A stretch of DNA of 10,699 nt from an uncultured Prevotella sp. (GCA_934196725.1 CAKPWR010000076.1:1-10699); one strand, 5' to 3'. Positions 1 through 5,293 are shown, counted from the first letter of the stretch. Numbers and translations are program-made. The notes: generated by a model from the letters alone, not told the origin.

Positions 1-441
1 TTGTAATAAATCACAAAGAGAACGTAACGTCTTTAATGTATAAGGACGAATCGTCAAGTCATCACAGATTATCTTCTTATCCTTACCCAAGAAAAACATT
101 CCACAATGATCATTAAGACCTGCTTTAACAGGATATATTCTTAATCTATCATGTAAATTTGCTAAATACTTTGGAGTAAAAAGGGCGTAACCCACATACT
201 GGCTTTCTGTCTTTTTAAAAACATACTTACCTTTTTTATTCAAATGCCTTTGGTCTATAAAAGACAGCCTGGACAATGATAGATAAGACTCTACTTCACC
301 ATTCGTAAAACGCCGAAGATTGAATGCAGCAAAATTCAACTGATGGGTAGTTTCATCATAAAAGGCTGGAGAAGACAACAATCGAGCTATCTCCTCCATA
401 TCTTTCAATACAGGTTTCTCAAATGTTATATCACATTCCAT
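1..441 (-). CDS. Hypothetical protein, second gene of a two-gene module (3' end outside window)
   Basis: An open frame of 147 codons with no stop runs off the left edge. I chose the ATG at 441-439 because it overlaps the stop of the preceding gene (TAATG), the usual layout for translational coupling, and because the nearby ATG at 436-434 is out of this frame. The product begins MECDITFEKP and contains LNFAAFNLRRF, ESYLSLSRLSFID, VGYALFTPKYL and NDHCGMFFLGKD. It shows no signal peptide and no obvious membrane segment, so it is probably cytoplasmic. I do not recognise the family. The coupling implies that it works with the 158-aa protein encoded just upstream, which has an antitoxin-like N-terminus, so a toxin-antitoxin-like or other two-protein module is possible, but this is inference from layout only. 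Confidence 0.75.
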   Translation of the reverse strand, partial: MECDITFEKPVLKDMEEIARLLSSPAFYDETTHQLNFAAFNLRRFTNGEVESYLSLSRLSFIDQRHLNKKGKYVFKKTESQYVGYALFTPKYLANLHDRLRIYPVKAGLNDHCGMFFLGKDKKIICDDLTIRPYTLKTLRSLCDLLQ

Positions 442-917
442 TAGGCTATGCTTTTTAAGACTTCCAAAAATTTAGGGAGTTCTGAAAGAGGGAGGATGCC
501 TTCTTTCTCTATCTCTCCATAATTGACATCATACACTATCCTATCACTAAGAATAGACAAACAGGCATCTCCTTTGGAGGTCTTCCATTGCATTAATATG
601 TAACCATTGGTGTTTGGGAATATTGCTAATCCCTGAAGTAAGGGTTCGCTGCAAGATGAAACAACCTTCTGAGAATAATCACATGCTTCTGATGATATGG
701 AAGGGGAACCTGCATAATCCCAATTTGCCGGCAAATCTCGAAGTTCAAGAATTCGCTTCTCAAGACGTTGTCTTAACGAAAGACTTGACTTCTTTTTCAA
801 CTGTTGCTTCAATAATCGCAAAGCTTCTGCCATAGCATCAGTCACACTGATGTTATTCTGCTCTGCTATTGTTGCATAGCCTTGATATAATGTATTATCG
901 AGTACCAATGTTGCCAT
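441..917 (-). CDS. Hypothetical protein with antitoxin-like N-terminus, first gene of the module
   Basis: 158 codons, starting at the ATG at 917-915 and ending in a TAA that overlaps the next gene's ATG. Residues 1 to about 40 (MATLVLDNTL..., then NNISVTDAMAEALRLLKQQ) read like a short beta strand followed by helices, as in the DNA-binding or dimerising N-termini of small antitoxins. A charged helix follows (about 41-60), then a segment with LPANWDYAGSPSIS, FPNTNGYILMQW and a beta-rich end. The W-D-x-x-G-x-P-x-S pattern followed by P-x-x-x-G-x-I-x-x-x-W recalls a widespread group of small uncharacterised bacterial proteins; that resemblance is from memory. A good promoter lies just upstream (944-975), so the pair forms its own transcription unit rather than belonging to the rfbC unit. 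Function unknown. Confidence 0.8.
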   Translation of the reverse strand: MATLVLDNTLYQGYATIAEQNNISVTDAMAEALRLLKQQLKKKSSLSLRQRLEKRILELRDLPANWDYAGSPSISSEACDYSQKVVSSCSEPLLQGLAIFPNTNGYILMQWKTSKGDACLSILSDRIVYDVNYGEIEKEGILPLSELPKFLEVLKSIA

Positions 918-943
918 AATCGTAATATTCTAACTATTGCCTG

Positions 944-975
944 CAAAAATAAGGGTTTTCTTTGAAACTACCAAA
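944..975 (-). promoter_or_regulatory. Bacteroidota-type promoter for the two-gene module
   Basis: On the minus strand there is TTTG (975-972), a 20-bp spacer and TATTTTTG (951-944), an exact match to the TTTG-N19-21-TAnnTTTG promoter of Bacteroidota. The predicted transcription start is about 20-25 nt before the ATG at 917. Confidence 0.8.
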
Positions 976-983
976 TTATTCGG

Positions 984-1000
984 GGAGTTTTTACAACTCC
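984..1000 (-). terminator. Possible weak terminator hairpin after rfbC
   Basis: GGAGTT (984-989) and AACTCC (995-1000) form a perfect 6-bp stem with a 5-nt loop, starting 7 bp past the rfbC stop codon. No clean T-tract follows on the minus strand, so termination is plausible but weakly supported. Confidence 0.4.
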
Positions 1001-1006
1001 GCCCAA

Positions 1007-1594
1007 TTACTTGTAGAGATCTACGGTAATATCGAATGGAGAATCGAAGTCTTTCAGCATGGCATGCTTCGTATCTTTCTCTGAGAGATTGGCATGTTCT
1101 GTAGGGATTTTCCAATCGATACCGAGGGTATCATCGAGGATGCTGATGCCACCATCGGCTTCTGGGTGATAGAAGTTATCACACTTGTACTGGAAGACGG
1201 CTGTCTCTGAAAGGACAGCGAAACCATGGGCAAAGCCCTTTGGAATGAAGAACTGGACATGATTGTCTTCGGTTAACTCTACGGCTACATGCTTGCCATA
1301 GGTTGGTGAGCCTTTACGAATATCTACAGCTACATCGAGTACTCTACCCTTAACGCAACGTACCAACTTGCTCTGAGTATAAGGTGGGCACTGGAAGTGC
1401 AAGCCTCGCATTACGCCATAGCTACTCATAGACTCGTTGTCTTGGCAGAAGTGAACACTATGACCCAAGATTGGGGCAACCTTCTCTTCAAACTCACGCT
1501 CGCTGAAGCTCTCGAAAAAGTAGCCACGAGAGTCGCGGAAGAGGCGTGGCTCTATAATGAGTACGCCCTCAATATTTGTTTTTACTATATTCAT
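1007..1594 (-). CDS. rfbC: dTDP-4-dehydrorhamnose 3,5-epimerase
   Basis: 195 codons, full length for the RfbC/RmlC cupin family (about 180-200 aa). The enzyme epimerises dTDP-4-keto-6-deoxy-glucose at C3 and C5, the third of four steps to dTDP-L-rhamnose, a cytoplasmic precursor for O-antigen and capsule. Family landmarks are present: EPRLFRDSRGYFFES near residues 15-29, the RGLH motif with the catalytic His at residue 66, FIPKGFAHGF (116-125), and YKCDNFYHPEADGGI (136-150) with the likely catalytic Tyr at 142. The start at 1594 gives the usual MNIVKT-like N-terminus. No rfbA, rfbB or rfbD is in the window. The 200 bp upstream belong to a repeat and show no consensus promoter near the gene, so expression may depend on read-through from the right. 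A shortened second copy lies at 2409-2651. Confidence 0.95.
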   Translation of the reverse strand: MNIVKTNIEGVLIIEPRLFRDSRGYFFESFSEREFEEKVAPILGHSVHFCQDNESMSSYGVMRGLHFQCPPYTQSKLVRCVKGRVLDVAVDIRKGSPTYGKHVAVELTEDNHVQFFIPKGFAHGFAVLSETAVFQYKCDNFYHPEADGGISILDDTLGIDWKIPTEHANLSEKDTKHAMLKDFDSPFDITVDLYK

Positions 1595-1960
1595 GATTCT
1601 AACTTAAGTTCTTACATAAGATTTTTTCGAATCACCCCGTCCCTCTTTAGCCAAAGAGGGCTCCACATCCTAGCCAAGCCTTCCCTTCTCAGAAAGGAAG
1701 GATGTAACCGCCCTCCGGTGCTCAGAACCGCTACGCTATAAGGTTGGCGGACCATCAAAGGTCTCGCCAGATTGTTTGTCGGCTGGCGCATTGAGGGCAT
1801 CTCATGTAATAGTACTTTTATGAAATTTTGCTATTGTTCTTTGGGTGAAGGATTGCCAATGAGCATTCCATATTGTTCTTTTTCACCTTTTTTGTTCCCC
1901 ATCGCAGTATCGCTCTGCGCTTGTCGCCACTCGAATGGGGATATTTTTTTTAACATTCTG
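1595..1960. repeat. Direct repeat copy A (about 365 bp, structured, non-coding)
   Basis: This gene-free stretch is repeated at about 2652-3010. The part nearest rfbC, to about 1803, differs from the other copy by roughly one substitution and a 2-nt change in a T run. Then come about 40 divergent bases, then about 120 bp that again match closely. It contains stable dyads: CCCTCTTT/AAAGAGGG (1641-1648/1653-1660), CCTTCC/GGAAGG (1679-1684/1696-1701), and a nested pair CCGCC/GGCGG (1708-1712/1746-1750) enclosing AACC/GGTT (1726-1729/1742-1745). CGCAG/CTGCG and CCCCAT/ATGGGG dyads lie near 1907-1940. The composition suggests a dispersed intergenic repeat or structured leader. Short open frames inside both copies look incidental. 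Confidence 0.85.
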
Positions 1961-1964
1961 CCTT

Positions 1965-2330
1965 TTACAGGCGCGAAATAAAATCATCTGCTGTATGTTC
2001 TGTTACAATATCGACAGGACGTCTGACTCCCATCTTTATAGCCTGAATTTCATCTTCACTCATATAATTGGAGGTCACAAATTGTGACTTCCAATTATTC
2101 CATTCCTCTTCTGTCAAACGAAACATATAATAATCAGGAAAGCGCTTCATGTTACGCTTTACAGCCTGATTAAGAACTTTTGTCTCAACTTGGTAGAGCT
2201 GGGCGAGGTCACGATCAAGCATCACCTGCACGCCACGAATAGAATATATTCTCCTTTGAATTTCATTTTGAGAAGGCAAGAGTACTGATTGCCCTGACAA
2301 TATTGTTAAGTTGTTATTATCTTTAGACAT
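1965..2330 (-). CDS. Short ORF6N-domain protein (KilA-N/ORF6N type), probably truncated
   Basis: 121 codons starting at 2330. Residues about 25-95 carry the ORF6N signature: RRIYSIRGVQVMLDRDLAQLY, VETKVLNQAVKRN, RFPDYYMFRLT and WKSQFVTSN. ORF6N is a phage-associated DNA-binding domain common as stand-alone proteins in Bacteroidota. Homologues, as I know them, continue after the K-M-G-x-R-R region with an AFTEQGVAML-like segment and a longer C-terminal half. Here the sequence instead goes to VDIVTEHTADDFISRL and stops, right against repeat copy A, so the 3' part has probably been lost or replaced. It has its own consensus promoter (2363-2394). The gene sits between the two repeat/rfbC units, as if inserted or captured there. 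The real function of such stand-alone proteins is not established. Confidence 0.8.
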   Translation of the reverse strand: MSKDNNNLTILSGQSVLLPSQNEIQRRIYSIRGVQVMLDRDLAQLYQVETKVLNQAVKRNMKRFPDYYMFRLTEEEWNNWKSQFVTSNYMSEDEIQAIKMGVRRPVDIVTEHTADDFISRL

Positions 2331-2362
2331 ATGCTATTATTCTACTTTATTTTTATAGAAAG

Positions 2363-2394
2363 CAAAGATACAACTTTATTTCGGAACAACCAAG
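2363..2394 (-). promoter_or_regulatory. Bacteroidota-type promoter for the ORF6N gene
   Basis: On the minus strand: CTTG (2394-2391), a 20-bp spacer and TATCTTTG (2370-2363), matching TTTG-N19-21-TAnnTTTG with one -33 mismatch. The predicted start is about 25 nt before the ATG at 2330. Confidence 0.8.
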
Positions 2395-2408
2395 AGATTT
2401 TCAAAAAA

Positions 2409-2651
2409 TCATTTATATAAATGCACATTGTTTTCGAATGGACTATCACACACTTGCAAACCTCTCATCACGCCATAACTACTCATACTCTCATTGTCTT
2501 GGCAGAAGTGTACCTTGTGACCAAGTATTGGAGTTACCTTCTCATCGAACTCTCGTTCGCTGAAACTCTCGAAGAAGTAGCCACGAGAGTCGCGGAAGAG
2601 GCGTGGCTCCATAATGAGAACGCCTTCAATATTTGTTTTTACTATATTCAT
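2409..2651 (-). pseudogene. rfbC: Internally deleted copy of rfbC
   Basis: 80 codons. The first 65 residues match the intact epimerase closely (MNIVKTNIEGVL through VMRGL). After Leu65 the sequence jumps to QVCDSPFENNVHLYK, whose end aligns with the C-terminal DSPFDITVDLYK of the intact copy. About 115 internal codons are therefore missing while both ends remain in one frame. The lost part starts exactly at the catalytic His66 and includes the PKGFAHGF and YHPEADGG motifs, so it cannot be an active epimerase. By eye the shared 5' coding stretch (about 198 bp) has some 26 differences from the intact copy, so the two were already divergent or one came from another locus. It directly precedes repeat copy B in the same arrangement as the intact gene and copy A. 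Confidence 0.85.
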
Positions 2652-3010
2652 AATTCTAACTTAAGTTCTTACATAAGATTTTTTTTCGAATCACCCCGTC
2701 CCTCTTTAGCCAAAGAGGGCTCCACATCCTAACCAAGCCTTCCCTTCTCAGAAAGGAAGGATGTAACCGCCCTCCGGTGCTCAGAACCGCTACGCTATAA
2801 GGTTGGCGGACCATCAAAGGTCTCGCCAGATTGTTTGTCGGCTGGCGCATTGAGGGCATCTCATACGAAAATGCTTATTACAAGATTCTGTTTATTGTTC
2901 TTTGGGTGAAGGATTGCCAATGGGCATTCCATATTATTATTTCTCACCTTTTTTGTTCCCCACCGCAGTATCGCTCTGCGCTTGTCGCCACTCGAATGAG
3001 GAATATTGTT
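2652..3010. repeat. Direct repeat copy B (structured, non-coding)
   Basis: Second copy of the 1595-1960 repeat in the same orientation and in the same position relative to an rfbC 5' end. It keeps the CCCTCTTT/AAAGAGGG hairpin (2700-2707/2712-2719) and the other dyads of the conserved core. The outer CCCCAT/ATGGGG dyad of copy A is weakened here (CCCCAC/ATGAGG). After about 3005 the similarity to copy A ends. Confidence 0.85.
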
Positions 3011-3153
3011 TTTATTCTACTTTTGATAGGATTACCTCGGGAGAGATGCCCATCAGGGTTATGGCGGAAATCTTATGGCCGCCATTGGCATTTAATGAAT
3101 GACCACAATGATAGAGGCTATCATCTATGATAAGCCAGCGGTAGCACATTTGT
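3011..3153. other. Short non-coding stretch with two hairpins
   Basis: No gene seen. Two perfect dyads are present: ATGGCGG/CCGCCAT (3061-3067/3079-3085) and ATGATAG/CTATCAT with a 3-nt loop (3108-3114/3118-3124). Neither is followed by a T-tract on either strand. They may mark the end of the antiterminator/recombinase-remnant transcript or an old recombination boundary. Confidence 0.5.
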
Positions 3154-3390
3154 CTATATCACCTCGCTTACGCTCACCTCATCCATAATCTTGCGCCACA
3201 AGTCCTTGGTCATGGCGATGGTGGGGGACACGCTGAATTTATATTGCTTGCCAATTGAACGCAAGTTGTACACCACATTATGGCGACTTCTTTTTTTAAT
3301 GTTGGATTTCTTCAGATATGCCATATCTACATAGTTCATGCCTCTTGCATAAAGTGAGAACAGGAACATGTCGCGTGCGAAATCGGTCAT
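3154..3390 (-). pseudogene. Fragment resembling a tyrosine recombinase
   Basis: 78 codons, starting 18 bp after the antiterminator stop codon. Residues 4-29 (FARDMFLFSLYARGMNYVDM then AYLKKS) match the start of the catalytic domain of Bacteroidota tyrosine recombinases, where the Arg of the Y-x-R-G-M segment is the first catalytic Arg. The later H-x-x-R, second catalytic His/Trp and the Tyr nucleophile are absent, and intact members are about 300-400 aa, so this cannot be an active enzyme. The second half (about residues 33-78, VVYNLRSIGKQYKF..., MTKDLWRKIMDEV) is not recognisable as recombinase and may be an unrelated fused tail. In Bacteroides capsule loci a tyrosine recombinase gene commonly sits beside upxY; this may be a relic of that, which is inference. 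Confidence 0.65.
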
Positions 3391-3408
3391 GGTATGATGT
3401 ATGAATCT

Positions 3409-4467
3409 TTAGAACAGATAATCATATTGCGAAAAGATTCTTTGATAATCATTCTCATATCTGGTCTTGTCGTTAGGACTGATATGAGGACTTTTGATAA
3501 TCTGTTCCATTTCCTGGAGTACCTTACCTCCTTCACGCATGATGGGGTCGAGGTGTTCCTTGAACTGTTCTATGAATGGTGAATAATAGTAGCCAATCTC
3601 CTCAATGATGAAGGAATAGATGTTCCATGTGTCATTGAAGGTAATGCGATTGTGAGCCACCTCATCCAAGGCGTACTTTCTCAGATAGTCGATGTTTTCT
3701 GCCTGCAACGCCACTTCCTTGTCGTCTTTTACAGGATGGAAATAGCGGTCTAACAGTACTTGCCGCTCCTGCAGGTTGCGCTGGTAGAAGATATTCTCAT
3801 GGGTGATTGAGGTTTCGCTTTGTTCCACTTCCTCAAAGTGCTCGGCATGAACACCGCTTATTGCTACACTCATTCCACCGATGTCCATCACCAGGCGGCG
3901 GTCTCGGTCGATACGGATGATGTAACCTTCCAATCCTGCCATCTCACCAGTGGTGATACGGAGGAGGATGCGGTTGCGAGCATAATAATGATAAGGGTGG
4001 AGAAGGAAACGGATGCGCTCAGGTGAAGTCTCTACGACACGCATGAAGGGTTGCATCTGTGAATCTTTGATTTCTGCCACTCTGCCTGTGCTGCAGTTCT
4101 TGCACAAATAAGTGCGAGGGAATTTCTCGTCAAGATAGGTTTGTATTTCTTCTGGAAAACCTTGGAAGAAGACCAGACCGCTGACGGTCGGCACTTCCTG
4201 ATGCTGCACCCTATGTTTGCCCTGTTTCTTGAAATACCGTATGGTTTTATGCACAAAATAGGTTCTGCCGTCTTTAATCAGCTGTGCCTCCATGCCTTTC
4301 ACTTTGCTATGATGCATAAAGAGATATGACCATGTGGTTCCGTCCGATTGACGACACTTCTTTACCTCTGAACCAGTCTTTACGTCTGGCTCAGTAACGT
4401 AGTTGCCCTTTGGAGAAACAAGTTTCTCGTCGGCTGTAGAAAAAGAACTCGTACCATCCGGTTTCAT
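3409..4467 (-). CDS. UpxY-family NusG-like transcription antiterminator with long C-terminal extension
   Basis: 352 codons. Residues about 1-44 are polar and look disordered. About 45-150 form an NGN-like domain (WSYLFMHHSK; RTYFVHKTIRYFK; VPTVSGLVFFQG). About 165-213 form a KOW-like domain (LLRITTGEMAGLEGYIIRID, then RRLVMDIGGMSVAI). UpxY proteins bind elongating RNA polymerase and let it read through long capsule/exopolysaccharide operons, so this is probably the head gene of the leftward unit. UpxY proteins are typically under 200 aa; here about 139 extra residues (214-352) follow the KOW, charged and likely helical, of unknown role. The ATG at 4467 is the first possible start: an in-frame TAA lies 18 nt upstream. 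No consensus promoter faces this gene in the present orientation of the upstream region, but the candidate invertible segment would supply one when flipped. Confidence 0.88.
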   Translation of the reverse strand: MKPDGTSSFSTADEKLVSPKGNYVTEPDVKTGSEVKKCRQSDGTTWSYLFMHHSKVKGMEAQLIKDGRTYFVHKTIRYFKKQGKHRVQHQEVPTVSGLVFFQGFPEEIQTYLDEKFPRTYLCKNCSTGRVAEIKDSQMQPFMRVVETSPERIRFLLHPYHYYARNRILLRITTGEMAGLEGYIIRIDRDRRLVMDIGGMSVAISGVHAEHFEEVEQSETSITHENIFYQRNLQERQVLLDRYFHPVKDDKEVALQAENIDYLRKYALDEVAHNRITFNDTWNIYSFIIEEIGYYYSPFIEQFKEHLDPIMREGGKVLQEMEQIIKSPHISPNDKTRYENDYQRIFSQYDYLF

Positions 4468-4497
4468 AAATCCTGCTCTACTTTATGTCCTCAGCTG

Positions 4498-4516
4498 CAA
4501 CCATACATGATGGTTG
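4498..4516 (-). promoter_or_regulatory. Hairpin in the antiterminator 5' leader
   Basis: CAACCAT (4498-4504) and ATGGTTG (4510-4516) make a perfect 7-bp stem with a 5-nt loop, about 30 nt before the antiterminator start. UpxY-type regulators act through their own 5' leaders, so a leader hairpin here is a plausible recognition or pause element; that role is inference. Another dyad, TGCAG-CCT-CTGCA, lies at 4580-4592. Confidence 0.45.
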
Positions 4517-4659
4517 TGGAAGCCTAGTCAATTTGTTATTGTTGTGCATAATCTTAATCGTATATATGAGTGCTTGGCATGCAGCCTCTGCACATGTATC
4601 TTTATCTTACATTTGTTGCACACTCTTATGGTAAGAGAGTAAAAACTGCCGAATTGACC

Positions 4660-4700
4660 GCAAATCTGCCATTTAGGGAGTTCTTCCGAGGCAGATTTGC
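4660..4700. repeat. 11-bp perfect inverted repeat inside the candidate invertible segment
   Basis: GCAAATCTGCC (4660-4670) and GGCAGATTTGC (4690-4700) are perfect reverse complements around a 19-nt loop that itself holds GGA/TCC. Neither side is followed by a T-tract, so it is not a standard intrinsic terminator. It could insulate the segment from read-through, or be a protein-binding site. Confidence 0.7.
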
Positions 4701-4775
4701 TAAACAATTGTATTAATTTTGGGGAGTAACATACAGAAAATTAAAAAATCTGACACGTAATTCAACTATTTTTCG

Positions 4776-4783
4776 TACTTTTG
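4776..4783 (+). promoter_or_regulatory. Rightward -7 promoter box inside the candidate invertible segment
   Basis: TACTTTTG matches the Bacteroidota -7 box TAnnTTTG exactly. At the expected -33 distance (4751-4756) I see no TTTG, so the promoter is supported by its -7 box only. The predicted start is close to 4790, just before the right repeat. Confidence 0.55.
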
Positions 4784-4789
4784 CACCAA

Positions 4790-5073
4790 GTTGTATCTCT
4801 TACCATAAGAAAGGGTGAAGTTTGCTAAACTTTTTACCCTATCATCCCGAAATGGGGTGAACATAACTTTTTATTTGTGACTCATGTTGCTTTTTGGTTA
4901 TTTACACCTTATTATATATGTAAGCAACGGTATGGCAAGAATGTAGTTGTATATCAATAGCTATTTGGAATCACTTCGTCGTTGTGAAGACTAATGTAGA
5001 TTTTTCAGGTAATATTCAGAAACACGTTTCCCCTAAAGAATAGCCCGACAAGGCATTCTTTAGGGGATTTTAT
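4790..5073 (+). ncRNA. Candidate structured leader or small RNA ending before susC
   Basis: From the predicted start of the in-segment promoter to the terminator-like hairpin there is no credible ORF but a series of dyads: GGGTGAAGTTT/AAACTTTTTACCC with a 2-nt bulge (4813-4839), CATCCC/GGGGTG (4843-4848/4854-4859) and GTTGCTT/AAGCAAC (4886-4892/4922-4928). A transcript of roughly 280 nt would end at about 5073. It could be a stand-alone RNA or an attenuated leader of susC. No known RNA family is recognised, and transcription is not shown. Confidence 0.4.
5030..5073 (+). terminator. Strong intrinsic-terminator-like hairpin upstream of susC
   Basis: CCCCTAAAGAAT (5030-5041) and ATTCTTTAGGGG (5055-5066) form a perfect 12-bp stem, with an inner GCC/GGC extension (5043-5045/5052-5054). 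ATTTTAT follows on the plus strand; the minus side lacks a T-tract. It would stop transcription entering from the left before the susC promoter, acting as terminator or attenuator. Confidence 0.7.
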
Positions 5074-5092
5074 GTTAAAAACACACCTTTTA

Positions 5093-5115
5093 GAAAACGT
5101 TTACGTAATGTTTTC
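5093..5115. promoter_or_regulatory. Dyad upstream of the susC promoter, possible operator
   Basis: GAAAAC (5093-5098) and GTTTTC (5110-5115) flank an 11-bp centre containing the perfect palindrome TTACGTAA (5101-5108). It lies just upstream of the -33 position of the susC promoter, where regulators of glycan-utilization loci commonly bind. The regulator is not in the window. Confidence 0.4.
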
Positions 5116-5123
5116 ACTTGATT

Positions 5124-5157
5124 CTTGAACGTAATTCATTTTTTTTATTTACATTTG
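5124..5157 (+). promoter_or_regulatory. Probable susC operon promoter
   Basis: TACATTTG (5150-5157) is an exact TAnnTTTG -7 box. CTTG at 5124-5127 is the nearest -33-like element with a slightly long 22-bp spacer. It predicts a leader of about 130 nt before susC, which includes a GTGC-TTTTT-GCAC hairpin (5201-5213). Confidence 0.65.
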
Positions 5158-5293
5158 CAAACGAAAAAACAGACTGCGCATAAAACGACGCCATAAGTGC
5201 GTGCTTTTTGCACAGCGGTTTTTGTCTACTTAAACGTACAAATCGGAAGTAAGAAACAAATTTTAAAATTAGTATAATCTAACCTATAAGTGT

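Larger units (their letters stand above)
4624..4810. promoter_or_regulatory. Candidate invertible promoter segment bounded by a 15-bp inverted repeat
   Basis: TCTTATGGTAAGAGA at 4624-4638 is exactly the reverse complement of 4796-4810. Each copy is itself a near-palindrome (TCTTA/TAAGA arms around a 3-nt centre, TGG on the left and CCA on the right), the form expected of a site-specific recombinase site. The 157 bp between them hold one hairpin (4660-4700) and a rightward -7 box (4776-4783) 12 bp from the right repeat. Size, site form and position next to an antiterminator gene resemble Bacteroides capsule invertible promoters. Inversion would move the -7 box to about 4651-4658 facing left, giving the antiterminator a leader of about 175 nt. 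No recombinase gene in the window is intact, so any inversion would need one elsewhere. Confidence 0.65.

Noticed and set aside
930..1260. Minus-strand open frames at 930-1115 and 1054-1260 overlapping rfbC
   Set aside because: They are alternative frames of the intact rfbC and its end; rfbC has all its family motifs in another frame.
1612..1800. 62-codon minus-strand open frame, with a 67-codon counterpart at 2656-2859, in the two repeat copies
   Set aside because: The frames follow the GC-rich hairpins of the repeat; the similarity is explained by near-identity of the DNA, the composition is unusual for a protein (Arg, Pro and Trp rich), and no start signal stands out.
1595..3010. Insertion sequence or composite transposon formed by the two direct repeats
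   Set aside because: No transposase frame lies in or between the repeats and I see no terminal inverted repeats or target duplications at their ends.
3820..4329. Plus- and minus-strand open frames inside the antiterminator gene
   Set aside because: They overlap the NGN/KOW coding frame, which is clearly the real one.
4660..4700. Intrinsic terminator
   Set aside because: The stem is strong but no T-tract follows on either strand, so I list it only as an inverted repeat.
4741..4783. Complete -33/-7 promoter in the candidate invertible segment
   Set aside because: Only the -7 box matches; no TTTG or TTG at 19-21 bp upstream, so I claim only the -7 element.
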